A DNA stretch of 64,000 bases from Rhodanobacteraceae bacterium (GCA_024234055.1 JACKOW010000001.1:248001-312000); one strand, 5' to 3'; numbered from the stretch's first letter, positions 17,068-26,355 are shown. A program made the numbers and translations. Notes: generated from the sequence alone by a model not told the origin.

Positions 17068-17598
17068 CTAGCCCCCCAAGTACTCATCCTTTAGCTTGCG
17101 ATAGTTCTCGGCCGAGTAGTACAGCGATTCGATCTCGGTCTCGGTGAGCTTGCGGATGAAGCGGGCCGGGTTGCCCACCCACAGTGAGCCGGGCTCGACC
17201 ACCTTGCCGGGGGCGACGACGGCGCCGGCGCCGATCAGTGAGTGCTTGCCGATGACGGCCTTGTCCAGCACCACCGCGCCCATGCCGATCAGGCAGGCGT
17301 CCTCGATGGTGCAGGCATGCAGGATCACGCCGTGGCCGACGGTGACGTCAGCGCCAATCACCAGTGGTGATCCGCCCGGCGTGTAGCGGCCATCGTGGGT
17401 GACGTGCAGCACTGAATTGTCCTGCACATTGGTGCGCGCGCCGATGCGGATGGTGTTGACGTCGCCGCGCACCACCGCCAGCGGCCAGATCGAGACATCG
17501 TCACCGACCTCCACCTTGCCGATCAGTTGCGCCGATTCATCCACAAAGACGCGCTGGCCGAGTTTGGGATGGTGTTTCACGAAGGGTCGGATCGCCAT
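17068..17598 (-). CDS. Gamma-class carbonic anhydrase family protein (YrdA-like)
   Basis: A 176-residue left-handed beta-helix protein built from hexapeptide repeats. The zinc ligands of the gamma-carbonic anhydrase family are present as His65 (RTNVQDNSVLH), His89 and His94 (VGHGVILHAC). The RxNxQD signature residues also fit. E. coli YrdA and archaeal Cam belong here; many bacterial members have weak or no measured carbonic anhydrase activity, so the reaction is not certain. The C-terminal helix is LTETEIESLYYSAENYRKLK. It is probably a cytoplasmic trimer. The gene starts at ATG 17598, 62 bases after the DUF4124 gene on the same strand. Confidence 0.88.
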   Translation of the reverse strand: MAIRPFVKHHPKLGQRVFVDESAQLIGKVEVGDDVSIWPLAVVRGDVNTIRIGARTNVQDNSVLHVTHDGRYTPGGSPLVIGADVTVGHGVILHACTIEDACLIGMGAVVLDKAVIGKHSLIGAGAVVAPGKVVEPGSLWVGNPARFIRKLTETEIESLYYSAENYRKLKDEYLGG

Positions 17599-17660
17599 GG
17601 GGTCCTCGTTGTGAACAGTGGGTTGAGCCGTCGCCCCGGCGCAGTGATTTGCGGTCGATC

Positions 17661-18137
17661 TCAGCAGTTGCCGCGGCGCAAGCGGGTGTAGATGGCATCG
17701 TCGCCCAGTTCCATCTGGTCATCGCCGAAACTGCGGATCCGATGATTGCCCATGATCGCCTTGTCGGTGTTGATGCTGCCGTCCTCAAGCTTGAACCTGG
17801 CGTTGATCTTGAGTTGTGAATCCAGATCCAGATAGTCGAGCGTGCTGCGGTTGAAGGTCCATTCGATCCTTTCGGCAATGGTGGACCCGGTGCCGGCGGC
17901 AGACACCATTGCGAACGCGCACCAGGTGCCTTGCAGCGCCTCGGCACTGACCTTTACCCGCCTGGGCTTCGCAGCCGCTTCGGGCCCGATGTCCATGCCC
18001 TTGACCTGTTCCGCCTGCTCTGGTCCGATCGGGCGGTCGGTGTAATGGACCACGCCACGCTCGTCGGTCCAGGTGTAGACGCCGCCCGCGTGGACGGCGC
18101 CGGCGAGCAGCAGCAGTAGTGCGATCAGTGCACGCAA
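17661..18137 (-). CDS. Exported DUF4124-domain protein
   Basis: This 158-residue protein has a signal peptide (MRALIALLLLLAGAVHAGG) and then VYTWTDERGVVHYTDRPI, the hallmark of DUF4124, a short beta domain common in periplasmic proteins of Lysobacterales and Pseudomonas. The function of the domain is unknown. The rest (WCAFAMVSAAGTGSTIAERI and onward) looks like a small beta-barrel domain that I cannot name. The gene lies between gdx and the gamma-carbonic anhydrase gene, all on the minus strand with short gaps, so one transcript may cover all three. Confidence 0.75.
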   Translation of the reverse strand: MRALIALLLLLAGAVHAGGVYTWTDERGVVHYTDRPIGPEQAEQVKGMDIGPEAAAKPRRVKVSAEALQGTWCAFAMVSAAGTGSTIAERIEWTFNRSTLDYLDLDSQLKINARFKLEDGSINTDKAIMGNHRIRSFGDDQMELGDDAIYTRLRRGNC

Positions 18138-18173
18138 GTGTCGTATCCCGCCAAGTTCAGTGGCGACAGTATC

Positions 18174-18488
18174 TCAGGAACCGAGTTTGAGTCCGATCAC
18201 GCCGATCAGGATCAGGCCGATGCACCCCAGCTGCAGCGCGCTCAAGCTCTCACCGTGGACGACGGCGGCGATCAGGGTGACGCCGCAGGCGCCGATGCCG
18301 GTCCAGACCGCATAGGCCAGCCCGATCGGCAGATGGCGGGCCGCAAGGCCGAGAAAGCCCAGACTGGCAGCGGCGCAGAGCACAAAGGCCAGCGTCGGCC
18401 AGGGTCGGGTGAAACCCAGCGATGATTTCATCGCCAGAGCCCAGCAGATCTCGAAAGCCGCCGCCAGAAACAGCCAGGTCCAGGCCAT
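18174..18488 (-). CDS. gdx: Guanidinium exporter, SMR family (Gdx/SugE)
   Basis: A 104-residue small multidrug-resistance protein with four predicted membrane helices. The membrane-embedded Glu13 (AAFEICWALAMK), which couples proton and substrate movement, is present. GFTRPWP after helix 1 and LPIGLAYAVWTGIGACGVTL in helix 3 resemble the SugE/Gdx branch rather than EmrE. Gdx proteins export guanidinium in exchange for protons as antiparallel dimers. The probable guanidine-II riboswitch directly upstream supports this function independently. GGGGG five bases before ATG 18488 is the ribosome site. Confidence 0.9.
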   Translation of the reverse strand: MAWTWLFLAAAFEICWALAMKSSLGFTRPWPTLAFVLCAAASLGFLGLAARHLPIGLAYAVWTGIGACGVTLIAAVVHGESLSALQLGCIGLILIGVIGLKLGS

Positions 18489-18492
18489 GATG

Positions 18493-18566
18493 CCCCCTTG
18501 AGGATGGGGACGTCCCCGCAGCGTGGACCGTCGAGCGAGCGCCGCGGCCGTCCGGGTCGTCCCGGG
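18493..18566 (-). promoter_or_regulatory. Probable guanidine-II (mini-ykkC) riboswitch upstream of gdx
   Basis: Read on the minus strand, two small hairpins precede the ribosome site. The first is CCGGG-ACGA-CCCGG (18552-18565) and the second is GGGG-ACGT-CCCC (18506-18517), separated by 34 bases. Guanidine-II riboswitches consist of two hairpins with ACGR loops, bind two guanidinium ions and commonly control SMR exporter genes. The first loop fits exactly; the second has T where A or G is expected. The second hairpin lies next to the GGGGG ribosome site, as required for translational control. Confidence 0.7.
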
Positions 18567-18696
18567 TGGCGCAAGTCTAACCCAATGGCCGTCCGCGCCA
18601 GGCCAGACTGTGGGAGCGGACTTTGTCCGCGATCGGGTTTGGCGTGCGCTCGGAGCCAGGCATCGCGGCTGAAGCCGCTCCCACAGGGCTGGTCGA

Positions 18697-20892
18697 TCAC
18701 CCCAGCACCACCAGATTGGCGTAGGCCAGCACCAGCCATTTGCTGCCGACGTCTTCGAAATTGACCTGGACCCGGGCGTGGCTGCCCTGGCCTTCGGCGG
18801 CGACGACCACGCCCTCACCGAATTGCGCGTGCGAGACCTGCGACCCGAGTGCGATGCCGGGTTCGTCGCCCCAATCCTGCGCGGTCTGCTTCCGCTGCTC
18901 ACCATAGTGGCCGCCGCGCGACAGCTGGGCGCGCGGGCGCACCTCGCTGATGGTGTTGCGCGGCAGCTCGGAGATGAAGCGCGAGGGCCGGTTCCAGGTT
19001 TCCATGCCGCGCAGACGCCGCGACTCGGCGTGGCTGAGCGTCAGCTGCCGGCGGGCGCGGGTGATGCCGACATAGGCCAGGCGTCGTTCCTCTTCCAGTT
19101 GGGCGCTGCCGCCCTCGTCGATGGCACGCTGGCTGGGAAACAACCCGTCCTCCATGCCGACCATGAACACACAGGGAAACTCCAGGCCCTTGGCCGCATG
19201 CAAGGTCATCAGCTGCACGCAGTCGTCCCAGGCCTCGCCCTGGCCTTCGCCAGATTCGAGCGCGGCGTAGCTCAGGAAGGCAGCCATCTCGCTGATGCCG
19301 GCGGCTTCATCATCGGCGCTGAGCACGAAGCCGCGGGCCATGCTGATCAGCTCGTCCAGATTGTCGACCCGTGAATCAGCGTCGTGCTTGCTCTGGGCGG
19401 CGTAGTGGGCGCGCAATCCGCTGCCCTCGATCAGGCCCTCCAGGCGCTCGTACAGACGCGGTGACTCATCGCCGTCAGCCTCGGCGCGGAGGCTGTCGAA
19501 CAAGGCGATCAGGGCTTCAATGCCCGTGCGCGCGCGCGCCCTTGAGCGCGCCTTCGCGGCTGGCTTCGATCGCTGTCTGCAGCAACGACGCGCCCCCCGC
19601 GCGCGCGGCCTGACGCAGATCTTCCAGGGTCTTGTCGCCGACGCCGCGCGGCGGCGTGGCCACCACGCGCTCGAAGGCGGCGTCGTCAGCCGGGTTGGCC
19701 AGCAGGCGCAGATAGGCCAGCGCGTCCTGATCTCGGCGCGCTCGAAGAAGCGCAGGCCGCCGTAGACGCGATAGGCGACGCCGTGACGGATCAGTTCCTC
19801 TTCGAACACCCGTGACAGCGCATTGGCGCGGTAGAGGATGGCGATTTCACTGGGGCGGATGTCCTCGGCCACTGCCCGGCGGATGCGCTCGACCACGTAG
19901 CGGGCCTCGTCCTGCTCGTTGTAGGCGGCATAGACCGAGATCGGTTCGCCGTTGCCGGCGGCCGTCCACAACTCCTTGCCCAGGCGCTCGCTGTTGCGCT
20001 TGATCACGGCATTGGCGGCGGCCAGGATGGTGCCGGTGGACCGGTAGTTCTGTTCCAGACGGATGGTGCGAACGTTGGGGAAGTCGCGGGTGTAGGCCTG
20101 CATGTTCGCGACCCGCGCGCCGCGCCAGCTGTAGATCGACTGGTCGTCATCGCCCACGGCAAAGACCTGGCCGCTGCTGCCGGCGAGCATGCGGATCCAG
20201 GCGTACTGGATGGTGTTGGTGTCCTGGAATTCGTCGACCAGCAGATGGCTGAAGCGCCGTCGATAGTGATCGAGCAGCGCCGGCTGGTTCAACCACAGCT
20301 CATGGCTGCGCAACAGCAGTTCGGCAAAATCGACCAGGCCCTGGCGCTGGCAGGAAGCTTCGTAGCCCTGGTAGACCTCGATCCAGCGCGCCAGATCCGG
20401 ATTGTCGCCGGCGTCGATATCGCGCGGGCGCTTACCCTCATCCTTCCAGGCGTTGATCATCCAGGTGCCCTGGCGAGGGACAAAGCGGGTGTCATCCAGA
20501 CCCTGTTCGCTGATGACCCGCTTGATCAGCCGCTGCTGGTCGTCGGCATCCAGGATCTGGAAGGTTTCGAGCAATCCGGCTTCGCGCCAGTGCAGGCGCA
20601 GCAAGCGATGGGCGAGGCCGTGAAAGGTGCCGATCCACAGACCCTGGGTGGGCCGATTGAGCAGCCGTTCGCAGCGTCCGCGCATTTCCGCCGCGGCCTT
20701 GTTTGTGAAGGTCACGGCCAGGATGGCATGCGGCCACACCCCTTCGACCTCGACCAGCCAGGCCACCCGCTGGGTCAGCACCCGGGTCTTGCCGGAGCCG
20801 GCGCCAGCCAGCACCAGCAGATGCCCAGGTGGTGCAGTCACCACTTCGCGTTGGGCAGCATTGAGACCTTCGATCAGGTGGGAAACATCCAT
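18697..20892 (-). CDS. uvrD: DNA helicase II (UvrD-type, superfamily 1A), internally frameshifted and restored
   Basis: This helicase of about 731 residues unwinds DNA in mismatch and excision repair. Visible motifs are LVLAGAGSGKTRVL (Walker A), ILAVTFTNKAAAEM, VDEFQDTNTIQY (motif II), VGDDDQSIYSWRGA (III), RLEQNYRST (IV) and LMTHAAKGLEF-type sequence (V; LMTLHAAKGLEFPCVF). Between about 19530 and 19730 the frame is wrong: after FFERAEI the expected KDALAYLRLLANPADDAAFE reads in a neighbouring frame, and it returns at RARTGIEALIALFD. The first break is a missing base near 19729; the second is in the CG run 19528-19538. The start at ATG 20892 is chosen; a TTG lies nine bases earlier. Confidence 0.85.
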   Translation of the reverse strand: MDVSHLIEGLNAAQREVVTAPPGHLLVLAGAGSGKTRVLTQRVAWLVEVEGVWPHAILAVTFTNKAAAEMRGRCERLLNRPTQGLWIGTFHGLAHRLLRLHWREAGLLETFQILDADDQQRLIKRVISEQGLDDTRFVPRQGTWMINAWKDEGKRPRDIDAGDNPDLARWIEVYQGYEASCQRQGLVDFAELLLRSHELWLNQPALLDHYRRRFSHLLVDEFQDTNTIQYAWIRMLAGSSGQVFAVGDDDQSIYSWRGARVANMQAYTRDFPNVRTIRLEQNYRSTGTILAAANAVIKRNSERLGKELWTAAGNGEPISVYAAYNEQDEARYVVERIRRAVAEDIRPSEIAILYRANALSRVFEEELIRHGVAYRVYGGLRFFERAEIRTRWPICACWPTRLTTPPSSAWWPRRRAASATRPWKICVRPRARGARRCCRQRSKPAAKARSRARARTGIEALIALFDSLRAEADGDESPRLYERLEGLIEGSGLRAHYAAQSKHDADSRVDNLDELISMARGFVLSADDEAAGISEMAAFLSYAALESGEGQGEAWDDCVQLMTLHAAKGLEFPCVFMVGMEDGLFPSQRAIDEGGSAQLEEERRLAYVGITRARRQLTLSHAESRRLRGMETWNRPSRFISELPRNTISEVRPRAQLSRGGHYGEQRKQTAQDWGDEPGIALGSQVSHAQFGEGVVVAAEGQGSHARVQVNFEDVGSKWLVLAYANLVVLG

Positions 20893-21162
20893 GTTCGACA
20901 AATCATCCGGTCAGCGGCGCGCCAATGGCGGCAAGGACTCGAGTCTAACGGGACCGGGCGAGCCGTGCCGTGGAGTGGTGCGGGGGGGTGGGGCAAGGGG
21001 CAGGGGCCTGGCCTCGCGTTACTTTCGGGCCGTGCCTCAAGTTTGGACAACCTGCCCCCTGCCCCTGCTGTTGTCAGAGGCTGTGGCCGACAAATGCTCA
21101 CCGGTCGCCCATTCGGCGCCTGGCTTCCGCATAATCAGCGCCATCTGGGTGTCGGATCTGCC
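20893..21162. repeat. Divergent uvrD-ftsE intergenic region
   Basis: Promoters of both genes should be here. 20975-21070 is a GGGGCAAGGGGCAGGGGCC ... CCTGCCCCCTGCCCCTG inverted repeat, a family recurring at 23697-23943, 27962-28045, 28236-28323 and 47710-47790. Confidence 0.5.
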
Positions 21163-21931
21163 ATGTCCATCCGTTTTGAACTGGTCAGCAAGCGTTATGC
21201 CGAAGGGCGCGAGGCGCTGGTCGATATCAGCTTCGAGATCGGCTACGGCGAAATGGTCTACGTGACCGGGCATTCGGGTGCCGGCAAGAGCACGCTGCTG
21301 AAATTGCTGGCACTGATCGAGCGCGTCCCAGTGAGGGTTACATCGAAGTCTTCAGCAAGCGACTGGCCGACGTTCGGCGACGCGGATTGCCGGCTTATCG
21401 TCGACGTCTGGGTCTGGTGTTCCAGGATCACCGCTTGCTGATGGATCGCAGCGCCTTTGACAATGTCGCCCTGCCGATGCGCCTGGACGGCGTCGCCGAG
21501 GCCGATATCGCGCCGCGGGTTTCGCGGGCGCTGGAGCAGGTCGGACTGGGCGGTCGTGAACCGGCGCTGCCGGGGAGCTGTCGACCGGTGAGCAGCAGCG
21601 ACTGGGCATCGCCCGGGCGATGGTCGGCATTCCCGATCTGTTGCTGGCCGACGAGCCCACCGGCAATCTCGATCCCAAGCTGGCGGCCGAGATCATGGGC
21701 CTGTTCGTTGAACTGAAGGAGCAGGGCACCACGGTGATCATTGCCAGTCACGACCTGCCGCTGATTCAGCGCATGCGCAAGCGTACCCTGGTGCTGGATC
21801 GCGGGCGCATGATCGACGATTTCCGGTCCGGAGGACTGGTATGGCCGAGACGGTTGAACTGGCGCGGCCCGCGGGCAATCGTCGCCGCGCCTGGTCGCGG
21901 GCGCACGTCGAGGGACTGCGCGCCGGATTGA
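21163..21931 (+). pseudogene. ftsE: Cell-division ATP-binding protein FtsE, broken by two indels
   Basis: FtsE is the ATPase of the FtsEX complex, which activates peptidoglycan amidases at the septum. The start (MSIRFELVSKRYAEG) and Walker A (TGHSGAGKSTLLKL) read in frame 1 from 21163. After LIER the match moves to another frame, PSEGYIEVFSKR, through QDHRLLMDRSAFDNVALPM. It shifts again to ELSTGEQQRLGIARAM (the signature) and LLLADEPTGNLDP (Walker B). The first break is a surplus CG in GCGCG at 21321-21325; the second is a missing G in GGGG at 21572-21575. ftsE is normally kept intact, so consensus error is likely. The final frame overlaps ftsX by about 90 bases, longer than usual. Confidence 0.85.
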
Positions 21932-22790
21932 TGCGGCTGCTGCGCGATCCCTTCGGGCAGTTGCTGACCCTGGGCGTGATCGCGGTGGCATTGGTGCTGC
22001 CGGCGCTCGGTTTTCTGGCGCTGGATCAGGTCGACCGGGCCGCGGTGTCATGGCGTCCGAGTGGCGATCTGACCGTGTTCCTGGCGGCCGGTGAGCCGGT
22101 TGAGCGGGCGCTGGAACTGGCTGACGCGCTGGACGGCCGCCTGAAGTGGCCGAAACCGAAGTGCGCTCGTCCGATGACGCGCTGACCGAGCTGCGGGAGA
22201 TGAGCGATTTCGCCGAAGCGCTGGGCGCACTGGACGCCAATCCGATGCCGGCGCTGGTGATCGTGCGACTGACCGCCGCCGGCGTTGCCCGGCTGGAGGA
22301 TTTCAAGTCGGAACTGGCGACCCGGCCGGAGGTCGATTGGGTGCAGGTCGACCGTCGCTGGCTGGAACGCCTGGAGGCGCTGCTGGAACTGGCGCGGCGA
22401 GCGATCCTGCTCGGCGCGGCGATCCTGGCAGTCGCCGTACTGCTGGTGGTGGGCAATACCATCCGCCTGGAGATTTCGCTGAAGCGCGAGGAAATCCTGA
22501 TCCTGAAGCTGCTCGGCGCCAGTGATGCGCATGTGCGCAGGCCCTTCCTTTACATCGGCATCTGGTACGGAGTGGTCGGTGGCCTGCTGGCTCTGGCGCT
22601 GGTCCAGGCAGGGTTGCTGGCGGTGCAGCCCGCCGTGGATCAGCTTGCGCTAAGCTACGGCGCGGGATTTTCGTTACAGGGCCCGGGGCTGCGGGGGGCT
22701 TTGCTGTTGGTAGTCTATGGTGCAGCCTTGGGCTGGCTCGGTGCCTGGCTGGGCAGCGCGCGCCACCTGCGGGAGGCCGAACCGCGGTAG
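21841..22790 (+). pseudogene. ftsX: Cell-division protein FtsX, broken by one indel
   Basis: FtsX is the membrane subunit of FtsEX. From ATG 21841 the first frame gives a basic N-terminus, a first membrane helix (LLTLGVIAVALVLPALGFLA) and the start of the periplasmic loop. After DALDGRL (22143) homology moves to the frame reading EVAETEVRSSDDALTELREM. It then gives three further membrane helices, including AILLGAAILAVAVLLVVGNT and the C-terminal LGWLGAWLGSARHL. Adding one G after 22143 restores a continuous protein of about 316 residues. A helix-loop-helix topology with four membrane segments is as expected. It overlaps the end of ftsE; rpoH follows further downstream, as is common in gammaproteobacteria. 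Confidence 0.85.
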
Positions 22791-22847
22791 TTGGCTGTTG
22801 CTGCATCTTCACGACGCCCATGGGCACGGCAGGGAAGGGATTGGGGC

Positions 22848-23687
22848 ATGGAAACATCGGTGACTCGACACATTTCCAGCGATACGCCGCGGGTAATGGT
22901 CGTCGACGGATCGAAGGTGGTCCGCAAGATCATCGATCAGCTATTGCATCAGGACCTGCCCGGCGTCACGGTGCTCGCCTGCAGCACCGGCGAGGAAGCC
23001 ATGGCGCATCTGGCCGAAGGCGTGGTTGATCTGGTGACGATGGCGCTGCGTCTGCCCGATATGGACGGCATGGAACTGGCGCGTCACATCCGCGAGAATT
23101 CGCCGCAGGCCTACATCCCCATCGTGGTCGTGTCCGGCGATGTGCAGGAACGGCTGATGAATCGCGATCTCTCGGTCGACGTCACCGACTACTTCGACAA
23201 GTCGCTGGGGCCGCAGGCGCTGTCCACTTTCATCCGCGGCTACATCCGTCCCGAGGGCCAGGTGCCTGGGGATGTGCTCTACGTCGAGGATTCGCGCGTG
23301 GTGGCGGTAGCTACCCGGCGCATGATGGAAAAGCACGGGTTGACCGTGAATCACGTAGTCAGTGTCGAAGACGCCATCGACATTCTGGACAAGGCCAAGG
23401 ACGAAGGTCGGCTCGGCGCCGACATCATCCTGACCGATGTCTATCTCAAGGGTGGATTGACCGGCGGCGATCTGCTGGAAATCGTTCGTGGGCGGTTCGG
23501 TTATTCCAAGGGCACGCTGCCGATTCTGGTGATGACCGGCGACGACAACGCCAGCAACCAGACTGCCCTGCTGCGGGCCGGCGCCAACGATCTGGTACAA
23601 AAGCCCACCGAAGAACGCCTGCTGATCACCAAGCTCGGCTTCCAGCTGCGGGTAGCGCGTGCGCTGAGGGCGCAGGCGGGTGCCTGA
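22848..23687 (+). CDS. Response regulator with two receiver domains, the first degenerate
   Basis: A 279-residue protein of two CheY-like receiver domains and no output domain. In the second (about 140-270) the acidic pocket (Glu147, Asp148), phospho-acceptor Asp197 (ADIILTDVYL) and Lys252 (QKP) are all present. In the first (about 14-135) Asp20 and Lys118 (YFDK) remain, but the acceptor position holds Ala66 (DLVTMALRLPDMDG), so it cannot be phosphorylated normally. Such a protein would work by binding partners or relaying phosphate. The start at 22848 follows GGGAAGGGATTGGGG and avoids a poor N-terminal extension. No sensor kinase is nearby. Confidence 0.82.
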   Translation: METSVTRHISSDTPRVMVVDGSKVVRKIIDQLLHQDLPGVTVLACSTGEEAMAHLAEGVVDLVTMALRLPDMDGMELARHIRENSPQAYIPIVVVSGDVQERLMNRDLSVDVTDYFDKSLGPQALSTFIRGYIRPEGQVPGDVLYVEDSRVVAVATRRMMEKHGLTVNHVVSVEDAIDILDKAKDEGRLGADIILTDVYLKGGLTGGDLLEIVRGRFGYSKGTLPILVMTGDDNASNQTALLRAGANDLVQKPTEERLLITKLGFQLRVARALRAQAGA

Positions 23688-23980
23688 TTGGCAGCGGGGG
23701 CAGGGGGCAGGGGGCAGGGGCCCAGCCTCGATACATCGTCCGGCGTTGGTGCGGGATTGGAGTCATGCCTGTATTCGTCTGGACCAGAGTTGCAAGGGCT
23801 GCGCAAGGTTCGCTTCCAGTCGCCATTGTTGCCGCCGGTGCGCCTGTCTGAGTTTCGAGGAATCGGCAAGGAACCAGAGGCTCTGCCTGGCGCCTGGGTC
23901 TGGGCTTGCCCCGAGCTTGGTCCCCTGTCCCCTGCCCCCTGCCCCGGCTTCAGCGAAGCAGAAGCTCGGCGAGTCAGCTC
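23688..23980. repeat. Intergenic GGGGCAG / CTGCCCC inverted repeat
   Basis: GGGGGCAGGGGGCAGGGGGC at 23697-23721 is matched by CCCCTGTCCCCTGCCCCCTG at about 23922-23943, bounding a 200-base stretch with no gene. This is the same family as 20975-21070. Confidence 0.55.
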
Positions 23981-24709
23981 ATGCCTGATGAATGCGCCGC
24001 CGAACGGGTCGAAGCTGCTGCCCGTATCCGCCTGGAGGAGAGCTGGAAGCAACGCCTGTTGCCGGAACTGTTGTCGCCCGCGATGCAGCAGCTGCGCGAC
24101 TGGCTGCGTGAGCAGATTAAGGCCGGCAAGCAGATCTATCCGCCACCCCGACAGATCTTCGCAGCCCTGGACCACACGCCCTTCGACCGGGTGCAGGTGG
24201 TGATCCTGGGTCAGGATCCCTATCACGGTCCGGGTCAGGCACAGGGTCTGTGCTTCTCGGTGCCGCCGGGGATCGACGTACCGCCCTCGCTGGTGAATGT
24301 CTTTGCCGAGCTCAAACGCGATCTCGGCATCGAAGCGCCCGGCCACGGCTGCCTGCTGCCCTGGGCTGATCGCGGCGTGCTACTGCTGAACGCCGTGCTC
24401 ACGGTCGAGCGTGGTCGCGCCGGTGCGCATCAGGGCAAGGGTTGGGAAGCCTTCACCGATCGCATCATCGGCCTGCTCAATGCAGAGCGCGAAGGCCTGG
24501 TGTTCATGCTCTGGGGCGCCTACGCCCAGGCCAAGGGCAAACTGCTCGATCCGCGCCGCCATCTGGTGCTGCGTGCACCCCATCCTTCGCCGCTGTCGGC
24601 TTACCGTGGATTCATCGGCTGCGAGCACTTCTCCCGCGCCAACCACTACCTGAAGGCCCGCGGCGGCAAGCCGATCGACTGGCAGTTGCCCCCCGCCAGC
24701 CAACTGTAG
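23981..24709 (+). CDS. ung: Uracil-DNA glycosylase (family 1)
   Basis: This 242-residue enzyme removes uracil from DNA at the start of base-excision repair. The catalytic water-activating motif GQDPYHGPGQAQGLCFSVP contains Asp79. The leucine-loop motif HPSPLSAYRGF contains catalytic His201. The uracil-binding LLLNAVLTVERGRAGAH segment fits family 1, with Asn137 recognising uracil. The start at ATG 23981 is chosen because the N-terminus then has the normal length; upstream the frame runs into repeats. Between ftsX and rpoH, ung and the receiver protein appear to be lineage-specific neighbours. Confidence 0.95.
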   Translation: MPDECAAERVEAAARIRLEESWKQRLLPELLSPAMQQLRDWLREQIKAGKQIYPPPRQIFAALDHTPFDRVQVVILGQDPYHGPGQAQGLCFSVPPGIDVPPSLVNVFAELKRDLGIEAPGHGCLLPWADRGVLLLNAVLTVERGRAGAHQGKGWEAFTDRIIGLLNAEREGLVFMLWGAYAQAKGKLLDPRRHLVLRAPHPSPLSAYRGFIGCEHFSRANHYLKARGGKPIDWQLPPASQL

Positions 24710-24940
24710 GAGCGCCCTTGCGGCGCGACCGGGGCTGGAGCCAGAGCACTGGTCCGCAAAGAACGCAAAGGACGCCAAGAAAAGCATTCGAAATCAGGAC
24801 CAGGCAACCCACGCTGCCGGGAGAACTCCTGATCCTTCGCTCTTCTTTGCGTCCTTCGCGTCCTTTGCGGACAAAAGGTTTCCCCGTGGTTGCGTGTGAT
24901 GCGGCCAATTGTCAGCCCAAGCTGAACGTGCCTGACTCCG
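24710..24940. repeat. Intergenic repeats upstream of rpoH
   Basis: No gene is visible. GTAGGAGCGCCCTTGCGGCG at 24707-24726 is a half unit of a repeat seen paired at 44511-44582. 24750-24875 is the inverted GTCCGCAAAGAACGCAAAGG / CCTTCGCGTCCTTTGCGGAC family. Confidence 0.6.
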
Positions 24941-24942
24941 GG

Positions 24943-24971
24943 GGAACTTTGGCCCATTAGCACTCTCCAAG
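24943..24971 (+). promoter_or_regulatory. Sigma-E-like promoter of rpoH
   Basis: GGAACTT (24943-24949) equals the sigma-E -35 consensus. After a 16-base spacer, TCCAAG (24966-24971) resembles the -10 consensus (TCTAA/TCAAA) with one mismatch. A sigma-E promoter for rpoH is known in E. coli. The predicted start would be near 24977, about 65 bases before the ATG. Its -10 region lies inside the CIRCE operator, which suggests direct repression by HrcA. Confidence 0.55.
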
Positions 24972-24983
24972 CGAGAGTGCTAA
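24957..24983 (+). promoter_or_regulatory. CIRCE operator (HrcA binding site) upstream of rpoH
   Basis: TTAGCACTC (24957-24965), a nine-base spacer, and GAGTGCTAA (24975-24983) form a perfect match to the CIRCE inverted repeat, in both arms and spacing. CIRCE is bound by HrcA, the heat-shock repressor that GroEL keeps active. It normally precedes groESL or hrcA-grpE-dnaK. Here it sits 59 bases before the rpoH start codon, over the sigma-E-like promoter. Confidence 0.92.
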
Positions 24984-25042
24984 AATACGGCCATCGGGTA
25001 CGGACCTGATGTCCGCCAGCCCTTCAAATTCAGGAGTTTCCG

Positions 25043-25903
<861 letters not shown>

Positions 25904-25918
25904 GCGGTCTGGGAATCC

Positions 25919-26072
25919 GGGACTCGGGACTCGGGACTCGGGACTCGGGACTCGGGACTCGGGACTCGGGACTCGGGACTCGGGACTCGGGACTCGGGAC
26001 TCGGGACTCGGGACTCGGGACTCGGGACTCGGGACTCGGGACTCGGGACTCGGGACTCGGGACTCGGGACTC
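25919..26072. repeat. Tandem heptanucleotide array (GGACTCG)22
   Basis: 154 bases of perfect 7-base repeats, 22 copies, start 16 bases after rpoH. No variant copies are seen, which suggests recent expansion or ongoing slippage. Shorter arrays of the same unit lie before dnaG (16754-16803) and near 1535. In mRNA it would be a long unstructured or G-rich tail. Confidence 0.95.
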
Positions 26073-26355
26073 CACGGGATCCTGGATTGCAAGACCATTG
26101 CGCCGCGCCCCAGGTTGCTACTGGCACCACCGCTAAACGGTCGCCTGCGTTCGCCGCATTTCCCACCCTGGCTCTTGAAATTCCGGTCCAACACCCTCAC
26201 CCCATTCGGGCACTGTTGATCCCCGCGTTTTTCGATCCGCGTCTCGCCGTGCGATAATCGCGGGCTGCGCGCGGATCTTGTCGCGCTGAACCCCACCCAT
26301 TGCGCACTCGTGCGCTCCCCCGATCCATCCGCTTTCTCTTGAAGGACGACCCATC
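26073..26355. other. secB upstream region
   Basis: No gene or named repeat is visible. The secB promoter should lie here; GAAGGACGA just before 26356 is the ribosome site. I see no confident -35/-10 pair. Confidence 0.4.

Noticed and set aside
24981..24986. TAAAAT as a sigma-70 -10 box of rpoH
   Set aside because: No acceptable -35 box lies 16-18 bases upstream; the sigma-E pair fits better.
25919..26072. CRISPR array
   Set aside because: The 7-base units have no spacers and no cas genes are present; it is a simple tandem repeat.
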